From positions 124,001 to 188,000 of the forward strand of contig NZ_CP059164.1 of assembly GCF_013466985.1 (NCBI RefSeq): a stretch of DNA of 64,000 nt, given 5' to 3'. Positions 30,399 to 40,115 of the stretch are shown in pieces (the first letter of the stretch is position 1; each line of letters begins with the position of its first letter). The notes under the pieces were generated by a model. It saw only the letters and a list, made by a program, of their open reading frames with translations. It was not told where the DNA came from and did not search any database. The position numbers and the translations under genes were made by a program. This stretch comes from Nocardioides ungokensis. Lineage in GTDB: Bacteria > Actinomycetota > Actinomycetes > Propionibacteriales > Nocardioidaceae.

Positions 30399-32222
30399 TC
30401 AGCTGCCCAGGCGCGAGCGCAGTCCGTCGAGCTCGGTCCAGAGCACCGCCGGCAGGTTGTCGCCGAACTTCTCGAACCACTCCTGGATCTGCGGGATCTC
30501 GGCCTTCCACTCGTCGGTGTCGACGCGCAGCGCCGCCTCGAGCTGGGCGTCGGTCAGGTCGAGGCCCTCGGTGTCCAGCGCCTCCGGGGTCGGCACGTGA
30601 CCGATCGGGGTCTCGACCGCAGCGGCCTGGCCGTCGATGCGCTCGACGACCCACTTCAGCACGCGGCTGTTCTCACCGAAGCCCGGCCACAGGAAGCCGC
30701 CCTCGTCGTCGCGGCGGAACCAGTTGACGTAGAAGATCTTCGGCAGCTTGGCGGCGTCGTTGTCCTTGCCGACGGTGATCCAGTGGTTGAAGTAGTCGCC
30801 GGCGTTGTAGCCGATGAACGGCAGCATCGCCATCGGGTCACGACGCACCACGCCGACCGCGCCGACCGCGGCGGCGGTGGTCTCCGAGGAGAGCGTCGCG
30901 CCGAGGAAGGTGCCGTGGGTCCAGTCGCGGGCCTCGAAGACCAGCGGCACGGTCGTCTTGCGACGGCCACCGAAGAGGATCGCGTCGATCGGCACGCCGC
31001 GCGGGTCGTCGTACTCCGGCGCGAGGATGTCGCACTGCTTGATCGGCGTGCAGTAGCGGCTGTTCGGGTGGCTGGAGAGGAAGTCGCTCTCCGGCGTCCA
31101 GGGCTCGCCCTTCCAGGAGGTCGCCTTGGCCGGCGGGTTCTCCAGGCCCTCCCACCAGATGTCGCCGTCCTCGGTGAGCGCCACGTTGGTGAAGACCGAG
31201 TTGCCCTTGTTGATGGTCTTCATCGCGTTCGGGTTGGTGTGCTCGTTGGTGCCGGGCGCGACGCCGAAGAAGCCGTACTCCGGGTTGACCGCCCACAGGC
31301 GACCGTCCTCGCCGACGCGCATCCAGGCGATGTCGTCGCCGAGGGTCTCGACCTTCCAGCCCGGGATGGTCGGGGCCAGCATGGCGAGGTTGGTCTTGCC
31401 ACAGGCCGAGGGGAACGCCGCGGCGATGTACTTGACCACGCCCTGGGGGCTGGTCAGCTTGAGGATCAGCATGTGCTCGGCGAGCCAGCCCTCGTCGCGA
31501 GCCATCACGCTGGCGATACGCAGGGCGTAGCACTTCTTGCCGAGCAGCGCGTTGCCGCCGTAGCCGGAGCCGTAGGACCAGATCGCGCGCTCCTCGGGGA
31601 ACTGCACGATGTACTTGGTGTCGTTGCACGGCCAGGCGACGTCGGGCTGACCCGGCTCGAGGGGCATGCCCACCGAGTGCAGCGCGGGCACCCAGTGCAC
31701 CTCGTGCCCGGCGGCGTCCAGCTCCTCCATCTTCCGCAGCACGTGGGAGCCCATGCGGGCCATCACGCGCATCGAGGCGGTGACGTAGGCGGAGTCGGTG
31801 ATCTCGACGCCGAACATCGGCTTCTCGGCCTCGAGGTGGCCCATGACGAACGGGATGACGTACATCGTCCGGCCCCGCATGCAGCCCTCGTAGAGGTCCC
31901 GCATGATGGCCTTCATCTCGTTCGGGTCCATCCAGTTGTTGGTGGGCCCGCAGTCCTTCTCGTCGACCGAGCAGATGTAGGTCCGGTCCTCGACGCGTGC
32001 GACGTCGATCGGGTCGGAGGCGGCGTAGAAGGAGTTCGGCTTGATCGCGGGGTTGAGCCGCGTGAACGTGCCGGTCGAGACCAGAGCGTTGGTGAGCTCG
32101 GTCCACTCCTCGTCGGAACCCGTGCACCAGTGGATGGCGTCGGGCTGGGTCATGGCCGCGACTTCGTTGACGAAGTCGAGGATGCCCTGATGGGTGGTCG
32201 GTGCCTGCGTCTCGGCGGTCAT
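30399..32222 (-). CDS. pckG: Phosphoenolpyruvate carboxykinase (GTP)
   Basis: A 607-residue enzyme converting oxaloacetate and GTP to PEP, the entry step of gluconeogenesis. GTP-type signatures are present: the P-loop [14 protein letters not shown], [17 protein letters not shown] near the start, and the active-site FPSACGKTN with its reactive Cys. The kinase-2-like segment is [12 protein letters not shown]. Length and motifs are standard for the GTP family, not the ATP family. It lets the cell grow on acids such as those made by the aromatic and branched-chain routes in this window. ATG start at 32222 after GAGGGAACACCAGG. The 258 bases upstream hold its promoter and nothing else I recognise. 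Confidence 0.97.
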   Translation of the reverse strand: MTAETQAPTTHQGILDFVNEVAAMTQPDAIHWCTGSDEEWTELTNALVSTGTFTRLNPAIKPNSFYAASDPIDVARVEDRTYICSVDEKDCGPTNNWMDPNEMKAIMRDLYEGCMRGRTMYVIPFVMGHLEAEKPMFGVEITDSAYVTASMRVMARMGSHVLRKMEELDAAGHEVHWVPALHSVGMPLEPGQPDVAWPCNDTKYIVQFPEERAIWSYGSGYGGNALLGKKCYALRIASVMARDEGWLAEHMLILKLTSPQGVVKYIAAAFPSACGKTNLAMLAPTIPGWKVETLGDDIAWMRVGEDGRLWAVNPEYGFFGVAPGTNEHTNPNAMKTINKGNSVFTNVALTEDGDIWWEGLENPPAKATSWKGEPWTPESDFLSSHPNSRYCTPIKQCDILAPEYDDPRGVPIDAILFGGRRKTTVPLVFEARDWTHGTFLGATLSSETTAAAVGAVGVVRRDPMAMLPFIGYNAGDYFNHWITVGKDNDAAKLPKIFYVNWFRRDDEGGFLWPGFGENSRVLKWVVERIDGQAAAVETPIGHVPTPEALDTEGLDLTDAQLEAALRVDTDEWKAEIPQIQEWFEKFGDNLPAVLWTELDGLRSRLGS

Positions 32223-32480
32223 CCTGGTGTTCCCTCTCGCGCATTCGCGGTGGTCGCCTCCACTGAGGGAAGGCGCCGCCGGCCGTCGAGCGTATCGACG
32301 GTGTGTCGTGGAGTTGCTGTGTATCGCTCGGCGTCGTTGTCGGCGACTTGGTGGGTCCCCGAGATGCGGATACGTGTGTCCGCTGCCCGGGATGCGCTGA
32401 GGTTACCTCCGCTGATTGGCCCCACATATTGGATCGTTCAACGCTCTGTGCAATCGGTCACTCGCCCCAGCAGGCATTCG

Positions 32481-33038
32481 TCATGGACTCTCGAACGCCG
32501 CCACGAGCCCCCAGGCCGTCGGCTTGTCGAGTCCGGCCACCGTGGCCTCGGTGCCGTGCACGCCGCCGGCGGGTACGGCGGCCAGCACCCGGCCTCCGGC
32601 CAGCACCAGCACCACACCCCCCGTGGTCGCCGCCTCGTGCGCGACGGCGTGGAGGGAGGTGCGCGACCGGGGCGCGAAGCGCAGCACCGTCGTCCAGGAG
32701 GTGTGACGGTCGGCGAGGTGGGTGCCGGCCGCGACCAGGATGGCCGGGCTCGGGTCTCCGAGCGGCGCCCAGGCGTGGGTGCCGTCGGCCGAGCACACCC
32801 TCCTCCTCTCCTCGGGCGTGCACCGGTCGTCGGTCATCACCGCGAGTCCGGCCCGGAGCTCGACCTGCTGGTCACCCGTGACGTGCGGCTGCTGGGGCGC
32901 GGCCTCGATGCTCGACGGGGTGCTCGGCTCCGGGGTGCTCGGTGCGGCCGATCCGCCCCCTCCCGAGCAGCCCGTGAGCGCCACGCCGGCGAGCAGGGCG
33001 AGCGTCGTACCCACCCGCGCGCGCATGTGGCCGATCAT
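32481..33038 (-). CDS. Putative lipoprotein of unknown function
   Basis: A 185-residue exported protein with signal peptide and lipobox: LLAGVALTGC, the Cys being lipidated, followed by a Gly/Ser and Pro-rich spacer (SGGGGSAAPSTPEPSTPS). The globular part includes VELRAGLAVMTDDRCTPEE, VLRFAPRSRTSLHAVA and GGRVLAAVPAGG, loosely like the SecDF P1-type fold but not convincing. Alternative start ATG at 33026. It stands alone between pckG and the tRNA-Arg gene. Confidence 0.75.
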   Translation of the reverse strand: MIGHMRARVGTTLALLAGVALTGCSGGGGSAAPSTPEPSTPSSIEAAPQQPHVTGDQQVELRAGLAVMTDDRCTPEERRRVCSADGTHAWAPLGDPSPAILVAAGTHLADRHTSWTTVLRFAPRSRTSLHAVAHEAATTGGVVLVLAGGRVLAAVPAGGVHGTEATVAGLDKPTAWGLVAAFESP

Positions 33039-33136
33039 CTGCGGGAGGCCCTCCGATGTCGAGGAGGCGCACTGATTTCGGCATCGCCGCGGCCGTCCGC
33101 TATCCTCGTCCAGTCGTCCGGCCCGCCGGGTGACGG

Positions 33137-33209
33137 GCGCCTGTAGCTCAACGGATAGAGCATCTGACTACGGATCAGAAGGTTTGGGGTTCGAATCCCT
33201 ACAGGCGCG
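33137..33209 (+). tRNA. tRNA-Arg(ACG)
   Basis: A 73-base cloverleaf. Acceptor GCGCCTG pairs with CAGGCGC, D loop GCTCAACGGATAGAGC, anticodon loop CTACGGA (ACG), T arm GGGGT-TCGAAT-CCC. CCA is not encoded. Confidence 0.96.
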
Positions 33210-33216
33210 CAGATCG

Positions 33217-33250
33217 GAACCGCAGGCAGCCAAGAGCTGGCCTGCGGTTC
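33217..33250 (+). terminator. Terminator after tRNA-Arg
   Basis: Arms GAACCGCAGGC and GCCTGCGGTTC (11 bp) around a 12-base loop, starting 8 bases after the tRNA, followed by TGTGTTC. Confidence 0.8.
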
Positions 33251-33306
33251 TGTGTTCACGGGGTTTCATGCAGCCTTCATCGTGTCTCGGAAGGATCCCG
33301 CGGACC

Positions 33307-34850
33307 ATGTCCTACGTTCTCGCCGCGCGACAGCGACTCGCGCAGGTCGATCCCCTGGTGCCCCTGCTGTGCGCCTGGCGACCGTCCTCTACGTCCTGCA
33401 CGGCTTCGACGGCTACCTCTCGCGCGACCTCGGTGACTACGCGTACGGCGGCCAGCAGGTCGCCGAGGGCGTGCCGCCGTACGTCGCGGTCGTGAACCGG
33501 GCCGGCCCGCTGGCGCACCTCATCCCCGGCGTCGGCGCCCTGCTCGCGCAGTGGGTCGGCGTCGACCAGGTCGTCGGCATGCGGGTCTTCCTGATGCTCT
33601 TCGCTGTGGCCAGCATCGGCGTCCTCTACGTCCTGGGCCGCGACCTCTTCCGGTCCCGCCTCGCGGGCGTGGCCGCTGCGGCGACGCTGATGGGCTGCCA
33701 GGGCTTCATCGCCTACGCCTCGGACGGGCCGCGCGAGAAGACGTCGATGATCCTCTTCCTCCTCTGCGCGATGCTGGCCACCGTCCACCGGCGCTGGTTG
33801 ACCGCGGGCTTCTTCATCGCCCTCTCCACGCTGTGTTGGCAGCCGGTCTTCTTCGTCGCCATCGCGGGGGTCGTGGTGACGATCGCGCTGGACCGGTCGG
33901 GGGGCCGGCTCACGGAGCGGCTCCGGGCGCTGCTGCGCGTCGCCGTCGGCGGGCTGGTCCCCAGCGCGGTGACCGTCGGCGCGTACGCCGCGGTGGGCGC
34001 ACTCGGCATCTTCATGGACGACTTCGTGCTCATCAACGCGCGCTACACCCAGCAGACCTCGCTGATCACCTCGCCCGGCGCCGCCCTGGACATGCTGGCC
34101 GCGGGCTACGGACCCTCGCTCGCCTTCTTCCTTGCCGGCCTGGTCGCCATCACCGTCCTGTGCCTCCGGGCGCTGAGGCGGCCGGCGGAGCAGCGGGACG
34201 CGCAGTGGGTGGACCTGCTGGCCGTGGGCGCGATCCTCGTCGCCGGGCTGGTGTGGTCGCTGAAGGCCTTCAACGGCTTCCCGGACGCGTTCATCATGCT
34301 GCCGCCGGCCGCCCTCGGGATCGGCGGCCTGGTCGTCGCGCTGGCCGAGCGGGTCCCGCTGCGCACCGTCGTGATCGCCACCGCGGCGTGGACGATCGCC
34401 ACGACCGCCGTCGGCGCGACGTACGCGATCTCCACCCGCAACGACACCCTGGACGACCAGCGCGCGTCGGTGCAGGCCGTCATGGACGTGCTGCCCGAGG
34501 ACGCGCGGATCCTGTCCGTGGAGGCACCCCAGCCGCTGGTGCTCACAGGCCAGCGCAACCTCTCCCGCTACCAGCAGTTCGGCAACGGCCTGATCGACTA
34601 CGTCGACGACACCTGGCCGGGCGGCAGCGAGGGGTACGGACGGTGGGTCGGGCGTCGGGACCCGACCCTGATCGCCCTCGGCAACGGAGGTGTCGTCCCG
34701 AGCTGGCTCGCGCCGACGATCGACCGTGGCTACCAGCGCGTGGGGACCACGATCGGGTGGGACTGGTACGCCAGCAAGGACGTGGGGCCGCAGACCCTGC
34801 AGACCCTGCGCAAGGTCGTGAAGGACACCTACAAGCCCGAGGTCCCGTAA
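33307..34850 (+). CDS. Polytopic membrane protein, glycosyltransferase GT-C-like (one reading-frame break)
   Basis: About 514 residues. The ATG at 33307 gives MSYVLAARQRLAQVDPLVPLL; the frame breaks near 33370, and one base leads into LATVLYVLHGFDGYLSRDLGDYAYGGQ. The acidic DLGDYAY loop after the first helix matches the extracytoplasmic catalytic loop of dolichyl/polyprenyl-phosphate-sugar mannosyltransferases. About ten more helices follow, then a soluble C-terminal domain (from about 34440) with QPLVLTGQRNLSRYQQFGNG. A role in wall polysaccharide or protein glycosylation is plausible; the substrate is unknown. A longer start at 33252 overlaps the tRNA terminator and is unlikely. Confidence 0.72.
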
Positions 34851-34894
34851 CCCGGCACGCGCCCCTCGGGAGCGGTCGCGGCATGCTGGTGTCC

Positions 34895-35293
34895 ATGCGA
34901 TTCACCGAGCACGAGATGACCGCCGCGCTCACCGGGGCCGCCAAGGCGGTCCTGGCCGCGCAGAGCAAGGACGTGCGCCGCGGCAAGCAGGACGTCGACA
35001 CGCTGTGGGACGAGATGGACCGCTTCCAGCGCTACACGCTGCTCGACTCCCTCGGCACCCAGGTCCTGCCGGTGCTCGTGGCGCTGCCCGACGTCGACGT
35101 CGAGCCCGGCACCCGCCCGACGTTCACCGACGAGCAGGTCACCGCGGCCGTCGAGGAACAGGTCGGCGACGAGCTCGGACGCCTCAAGCGCAAGGTCGCC
35201 GTCCAGGCCCGGGTCGCACTGGTGCAGCTGGCGCTCGCGAACGTGCCGCCGCGCATCGACCCGGACGCGCTGATCGTCCCCGACCACCTCTGA
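34895..35293 (+). CDS. Conserved-looking hypothetical protein
   Basis: A 132-residue soluble, mainly helical protein from ATG 34895 (MRFTEHEMTAALTGAAKAVLAAQ). Charged segments (SKDVRRGKQDVDTLWDEMDRF, EEQVGDELGRLKRKVAVQAR) suggest a compact helical bundle. I recognise no family. It is 44 bases past the membrane protein gene and 73 before chorismate mutase. Confidence 0.65.
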   Translation: MRFTEHEMTAALTGAAKAVLAAQSKDVRRGKQDVDTLWDEMDRFQRYTLLDSLGTQVLPVLVALPDVDVEPGTRPTFTDEQVTAAVEEQVGDELGRLKRKVAVQARVALVQLALANVPPRIDPDALIVPDHL

Positions 35294-35366
35294 GCCTGGT
35301 GCCCCGACGTTCCGTGCCTCGGGATCACCGTGGGCGCAGCCGTCCACCCGTGCTTGGATCGATGCC

Positions 35367-35669
35367 GTGACGGACGACGAGGCACGCGCGGAGCTCCAGC
35401 GGCTGCGGGGCAGCATCGACAACCTCGACGCTGCGCTGGTGCACCTGCTCGCCGAGCGCTTCAAGTGCACCCAGGAGGTGGGCCGGCTCAAGGCCCGCTC
35501 GGGCATGCCTCCCGCCGACCCGGCCCGCGAGGCGGTCCAGATCGAGCGGCTGCGCCGGCTGGCCCGCGACGCCGACCTGGACCCGCAGTTCGCGGAGAAG
35601 TTCCTCAACCTCGTGATCGACGAGGTCATCCGCAACCACGAGCGGATCAAGCGGTCCGAAGCGGGCTGA
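35367..35669 (+). CDS. Chorismate mutase (AroQ class)
   Basis: A 100-residue all-helical mutase that converts chorismate to prephenate. The helix-1 active-site pattern LRGSIDNLDAALVHLLAERF is followed by VGRLKARSG and the helix-3 segment FLNLVIDEVIRNHERI. Size fits the monofunctional AroQ class. GTG start at 35367. Its product is used by the prephenate dehydratase at 699-1549, which is unlinked. Confidence 0.9.
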   Translation: MTDDEARAELQRLRGSIDNLDAALVHLLAERFKCTQEVGRLKARSGMPPADPAREAVQIERLRRLARDADLDPQFAEKFLNLVIDEVIRNHERIKRSEAG

Positions 35670-35671
35670 CC

Positions 35672-36565
35672 TCAGACCTGGCCGAGCAGGGTGGGGACGG
35701 TCTCGACCAGGACGTCGCGCAGGGTCGCCACCGGCGGTGAGCTGATCGAGCTCTCGCTCCACAGCAGCTGCACGGTCCGGGTCGGTACGCCGTCGCCGGT
35801 CGTCAGCGTGACCTCGACGGTGCCCGGGTGACCGGTCCCGACCGGGGCGAGCCCGACACCCAGGCCCGCGGCGACGAGCCCGCCGACGGTGGCGAGGTCC
35901 TCGCACTCGTACGTCGGTCGCACCCGCAACCCCGCGTCCACCAGGAGCCGGTCGGTGATCGTGCGCATCCCGAACCCCGGAGCCATCGCCACGAACGGCT
36001 CCCCGCCGATCCGGGCCAGCTCGACCCGGCGTCCCCCGGCGAGGGCGTGGCCGCGGGGCACGAGCAGCACGAGCTCCTGGACGCCGAGCACCCGACCGAC
36101 CAGCCCCGGGCGCAGGTCGCCCAGGACGGTGGCCACCAGCGCGAGGTCGCTCTCCCCGGAGGACACCGCCTCGACGAGGGGATCGGCCCCGCCCTGGTGC
36201 AGCTCGACCCGGATGTCCGGCCACCCCTCGCGGAGCGCCCGGAGGGCCGTCGGCACCAGGTCGGTGCCCATCACGTGCTGGAACCCCAGCCGCACCAGCC
36301 CGCCGGTCGGGTCGGTCTCGGCGCGGATCTCGCGGACAGCGGTCGCGACCTCGCCGATCGCGCGCTCCGCCGCGGCGGCGAGCAGGCGGCCGTGCCGGGT
36401 CAGCACCACCCCGCGGCCCTGCCGCCGCAGCAGCGGGGCCCCGACCGTCTCGGAGAGCCGGGCCAGCGAACGGCTCAGCGTCGGCTGCGGCACGCCCAGC
36501 TCGTCGGCGGCCGCCGTGACGTGCTCGAGGCGGGCCACGGTCACCAGCTCCTCGAGGGACCGCAT
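35672..36565 (-). CDS. LysR-family transcriptional regulator
   Basis: A 297-residue LTTR. The N-terminal HTH is SLEELVTVARLEHVTAAADELGVPQPTLSRSLARL, split over helices 2 and 3. The effector domain begins near 90 (GGLVRLGFQHVMGTDLVPTAL). The ATG at 36565 follows GAAGGG at a good distance; an ATG at 36595 is a longer option. It is divergent from the MFS gene at 36653 and, like most LTTRs, probably controls it. An ATGATTATG/GGATGATGCAT inverted arrangement lies in the gap (36592-36620). Confidence 0.88.
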   Translation of the reverse strand: MRSLEELVTVARLEHVTAAADELGVPQPTLSRSLARLSETVGAPLLRRQGRGVVLTRHGRLLAAAAERAIGEVATAVREIRAETDPTGGLVRLGFQHVMGTDLVPTALRALREGWPDIRVELHQGGADPLVEAVSSGESDLALVATVLGDLRPGLVGRVLGVQELVLLVPRGHALAGGRRVELARIGGEPFVAMAPGFGMRTITDRLLVDAGLRVRPTYECEDLATVGGLVAAGLGVGLAPVGTGHPGTVEVTLTTGDGVPTRTVQLLWSESSISSPPVATLRDVLVETVPTLLGQV

Positions 36566-36652
36566 CAGCCCTTCAGTCTCATAACGCACGCGCATGATTA
36601 TGCCCCGGATGATGCATTGGAGATATGGGTCGCCGAGTGCGACCGTGGTCGG

Positions 36653-37873
36653 GTGACCGACACCGCCGTGCTGACCGAGGAGCCGACCGGGCTGCACCGC
36701 CCCGGTGCGCCCGGCTACCGGCGTCTCAACGCGGCGATGGGGCTGGCCGGGCTGGCGGCGTTCGGGATCCTCTACGCGACACAGCCGCTGCTGCCCCAGC
36801 TCTCGGGCGAGTTCGGGGTGGGGCCCACGCGGGCCAGCCTCAGCGTCTCCGCAGCCACCGGCGCCCTGGCCCTCTTCGTGCTGCCGGCGACCGCCGTGGC
36901 GGCGCGGGTCGGCCGGGTCCGCAGCATCGGGATCGGGTTGCTCGTCGCCACCGTCCTCACCGCGCTCAGCGCCGTGGCGCCGACGTACGCCGTGCTCCTC
37001 GCGCTGCGCCTGCTCGCGGGGGTGGCGCTGGCCGCGGTGGTCGCGGTGGCGATGGGGCACGTCGCCGCCGAGGTGCACCCTCGGGGGCTCGGCGCCGCCA
37101 TGGGCCTCTACGTCGCGGGCAACTCGCTCGGCGGCGTCGGCGGCCGGGTCATCACCTCCACCGTGGTCGACCTCGCAGGCTGGCGCTGGGCGGTGGCGGT
37201 GCTGGCCGCCTGTGCCCTCGCGGCCACCGTGGGCTTCTGGAGGCTGGTCCCGCCGGCGGTGTCCACGCCCCGGCCCCGGCGCCCGGCGGAGTCCCGCGGG
37301 GCGCTGCGCCGGCTGCTCGCCGACCCGGCGGTGGCGGCGCTCGTCGCGGTGCCGTTCCTGCTGATGGGGGCCTTCGTCGCCACCTACAACTACCTGACCT
37401 ACCGGCTCGCGGGGGCGCCGTTCGGCCTGCCGAGCGCCGTGCTGGGCCTGGTGTTCCTCGCCTACCTGGCCGGGACGGTCTCCTCCGCGGTGGCCGGCCG
37501 CCTCGCCGACCGGCTCGGGCGACCCCGCGTGCTCGTCGGGTCGACCCTGCTGATGGGCGCCGGGGTGGCCCTCACCCTGCCGGACCGGCTCCCGCTGGTG
37601 GTGGTCGGGCTGGTGGTGCTCACGGTCGGGTTCTTCGGCGCGCACGCCACGGCGAGCGGCTGGGCCCCGGTCGTCGGCGCCCGTCGCGCCGGCCTGACCA
37701 GCGCGACCTACGTGTGCGCCTACTACGCGGGCTCCAGCGTCTTCGGGGCGCTGGTGGGGCTGGCCTGGCACGCCGGCGGGTGGGGCGCCACCGCCGCGGC
37801 ACTCCTGCTCCTGGTCGGGCTCGCGCTCTGCTGTGCCCTGGCTGTCACCGCGCTCCTCCGCCGCCGGGCCTGA
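36653..37873 (+). CDS. MFS transporter
   Basis: A 406-residue major facilitator with 12 predicted helices. The motif-A-like loop AARVGRVRSIGIGL follows helix 2 and a second copy, GRLADRLGRPRVLVG, follows helix 8. The DHA1/YnfM-like feature FGILYATQPLLPQLSGEFGV in helix 1 suggests drug or arabinose-type export. GTG start at 36653. It is divergent from its probable LysR regulator. A short hairpin follows the stop. Confidence 0.87.
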   Translation: MTDTAVLTEEPTGLHRPGAPGYRRLNAAMGLAGLAAFGILYATQPLLPQLSGEFGVGPTRASLSVSAATGALALFVLPATAVAARVGRVRSIGIGLLVATVLTALSAVAPTYAVLLALRLLAGVALAAVVAVAMGHVAAEVHPRGLGAAMGLYVAGNSLGGVGGRVITSTVVDLAGWRWAVAVLAACALAATVGFWRLVPPAVSTPRPRRPAESRGALRRLLADPAVAALVAVPFLLMGAFVATYNYLTYRLAGAPFGLPSAVLGLVFLAYLAGTVSSAVAGRLADRLGRPRVLVGSTLLMGAGVALTLPDRLPLVVVGLVVLTVGFFGAHATASGWAPVVGARRAGLTSATYVCAYYAGSSVFGALVGLAWHAGGWGATAAALLLLVGLALCCALAVTALLRRRA

Positions 37874-37892
37874 CGGTTCGCACGACTTGTCG

Positions 37893-37910
37893 GATGAGAG
37901 GGCTCTCATC
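37893..37910 (+). terminator. Short terminator-like hairpin after the MFS gene
   Basis: GATGAGAG and CTCTCATC arms with a GG loop, 20 bases past the stop. Confidence 0.55.
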
Positions 37911-38002
37911 GCGGGCTCACCTCCAGCACATGGCCGGGCGTGAGTGTTGCGCAGACGAGGCCGGGGCAGTCCCGGACACCGAACCAGCACCAGGAGCCCG
38001 AG

Positions 38003-38392
38003 ATGAAGACACCCGCCCGCACCGCCGTCGCCGTGCTGATCGCCCTCGCCGTCCCCGTCGCGGGGGTCGGCGCCGCCCACGCCTCGGGCGGCGGGAACGA
38101 CGTGACCCGGCGCGGCTCCTGCTCCGGGAGCACGGACTGGAAGATCAAGGCCAAGCCCGACAACGGCCGGATCGAGGTCGAGTCCGAGATCGACAGCAAC
38201 CACAACGGCCAGACCTGGCACTGGGTGCTGAGGCACGACGGCGACGTCGCCGCCCGGGGCAGCTCCACCACCAGGGGGCCGAGCGGCTCGTTCAGCGTCA
38301 GCCGGCGCACCGCCAACCACGCCGGTGCCGACTCCTTCCGGTTCCGGGCCACGCACGCCGGCGAGGTCTGCGTCGCGCGGGTCAGCCTCTGA
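38003..38392 (+). CDS. Small secreted protein of unknown function
   Basis: A 129-residue exported protein. Signal peptide (TAVAVLIALAVPVAGVGAAHA) then a Gly-rich start (SGGGNDVTRRGSC). The mature domain, with two Cys residues (GSCSGS and GEVCVARV), has a beta-sandwich look (WKIKAKPDNGRIEVESEID, TWHWVLRHDGDVAARG, SFRFRATHAGEVC). One disulfide is likely. Family not recognised. ATG at 38003 after CAGGAG. Confidence 0.7.
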   Translation: MKTPARTAVAVLIALAVPVAGVGAAHASGGGNDVTRRGSCSGSTDWKIKAKPDNGRIEVESEIDSNHNGQTWHWVLRHDGDVAARGSSTTRGPSGSFSVSRRTANHAGADSFRFRATHAGEVCVARVSL

Positions 38393-38404
38393 GCACGCGC
38401 CCGG

Positions 38405-38872
38405 TCAAGCGTCGGTCGACGGCTCGGCTCGGGCGAGCGGCTCGGGCTCCTCGAAGACCAGCAGCGTCCGGGTGTTGACCACGCCCGGCATCCCCTGGAT
38501 CTCGTCGAGCACCAGCCGGCGCAGGTCGGCGTTGTCCCGGGCGCGGACCAGCAGGATCACGTCGAACTCCCCGCCGACCAGGCCGATGTGCGCGATGCCC
38601 GGCAGCGCCCGCAGCGCCTCGCGGACCTGGCGCCAGTCGGCCTGCTGCACGTTGAGGGTGACGTACGCCGAGGTGCCCAGGCCGCTGGCCACCGGATCGA
38701 TGTCGGCGCGGAACCCGCGGATCACGCCGGACTCCCGCAGCCGCTCGACCCGCGCGTAGGCGTTCGCCCGGGAGATGTGCAGGCGCTGGGCGAGGGTGCG
38801 CATCGACATCCGGCCGTCCTCGTGCAGGGCGGCGAGGATGCGGTGGTCGGTGGCGTCGAGGGCGGTGGCCAC
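38405..38872 (-). CDS. Lrp/AsnC-family regulator, likely of the branched-chain dehydrogenase genes
   Basis: A 155-residue regulator from GTG 38872. HTH: MRTLAQRLHISRANAYARVERL; RAM effector domain follows (AYVTLNVQQADWRQV to LLVRARDNADLRRLV). It is divergent from the E1alpha gene at 39004, as BkdR is in other bacteria. The gap contains GAGTGG (38966-38971) and CCACTC (38983-38988) as inverted arms within an AT-richer patch, a candidate site. Confidence 0.87.
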   Translation of the reverse strand: MATALDATDHRILAALHEDGRMSMRTLAQRLHISRANAYARVERLRESGVIRGFRADIDPVASGLGTSAYVTLNVQQADWRQVREALRALPGIAHIGLVGGEFDVILLVRARDNADLRRLVLDEIQGMPGVVNTRTLLVFEEPEPLARAEPSTDA

Positions 38873-39003
38873 GTGTCTCGAACTCCCTCGGTCGGGGCGG
38901 CTGGGTCTGGACGTTCGGCTCCCGAAGGCCGGCTTCGGGGCTTCATCTTCTCGGATTTTCGCCGCGAGTGGAAAGCGAATGGCCACTCCACGACGATCGA
39001 CCC

Positions 39004-40115
39004 ATGACACGTGACCCGGATCTCCTCCTCCCGTCACCCGAACCGGTCGGCCTCATCGACCCGCAGGGACGACGCGTCGCCGGGGACACGGCGTACGACC
39101 TGCCGCCGGGCGACGCCTTGGTCCGTGCGTACGCCGCGCTCGTCGCCGGCCGCCGCCTCAACGACCAGTGCTACGCGCTGGTCCGCCAGGGCCGGCTCGC
39201 GGTCTACCCGTCCTCGCACGGCCAGGAGGCCTGCCAGGTCGCGGCCGCGCAGGTGCTCGGGGAGGGGGACTGGCTGTTCCCGACCTACCGCGACACGGTC
39301 GCCTCGGTAACCCGCGGCGTGGACCCGGTCGAGGTGCTGGTGCTGCTCAAGGGCGACTGGCACTCCGGCTACGACCCCTACGAGCACCGCGTCGCCCCGC
39401 AGGCCACGCCGCTGGCGACCCAGCTGCTGCACGCGGTCGGCGTCGCGCACGCGGCCCGGCTCAAGGGCGAGGACACCGTCGTGATGGCGATGTGTGGTGA
39501 CGGCGCCACCAGCGAGGGCGACTTCCACGAGGCGATGAACTTCGCCGCCGTCTTCAACGCCCCGGTCGTCTTCTTCGTGCAGAACAACGAGTACGCCATC
39601 TCGGTGCCGCTGGCCCCCAGTCCGTGGCGCCGTCGCTGGCCCACAAGGGCGTCGGGTACGGCGTGCGCGGCGAGCGTGTGGACGGCAACGACGCCGCCGC
39701 CCTGCTCGCGGTGCTCGGCGACGCCGTCTCCCGGGCACGCGCGGGGGAGGGTCCGCAGCTGGTCGAGGCACACACCTACCGGATGCAGGCCCACACCAAC
39801 GCCGACGACGCGACCCGCTACCGCCAGAACGCGGAGGTGGCCGCCTGGGTCGAGCGCGACCCGATCACCCGCCTCGAGGCCTACCTGCGCGAGCACGGGC
39901 TGCTCGACGACACCGCGGTCGCGTCGTACGCCGAGGACGCCGAGCGGCTCGCGGCGCACACCCGCGAGGGGCTCAACCTCGACGTCGAGCCCGACCCGGA
40001 GGACCTGTTCCGCCACGTGTACGCCGAGCCGACGCCGCAGCTGCGCGAGCAGGCCGCCCAGGTGCGGGACGAGCTGAGCCGCGAGACCGTGCCCGCCGAG
40101 GGGGATGTCCGATGA
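39004..40115 (+). CDS. 2-oxoacid dehydrogenase E1 alpha subunit (one reading-frame break)
   Basis: About 370 residues. ThDP-binding motif GDGATSEGDFHEAMNFAAVF...NNEY is complete. YPSSHGQEACQ and HSGYDPYEHR are typical of branched-chain 2-oxoacid (or pyruvate) dehydrogenase E1alpha. The frame breaks near 39614, where one base restores PLAAQSVAPSLAHKGVGYG. ATG at 39004; the stop overlaps the E1beta ATG as ATGA. It works with the following E1beta and E2 to oxidatively decarboxylate valine-, leucine- or isoleucine-derived 2-oxoacids. E3 is not in the window. The Lrp neighbour favours the branched-chain assignment over pyruvate. Confidence 0.88.

Noticed and set aside
32223..32480. Riboswitch or small RNA upstream of pckG
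   Set aside because: No long conserved stem or known riboswitch core was seen; treated as an ordinary promoter region.
35828..36652. Extended N-terminus for the MFS transporter
   Set aside because: This part of the frame is antisense to the LysR gene. The GTG at 36653 begins right before the first membrane helix.
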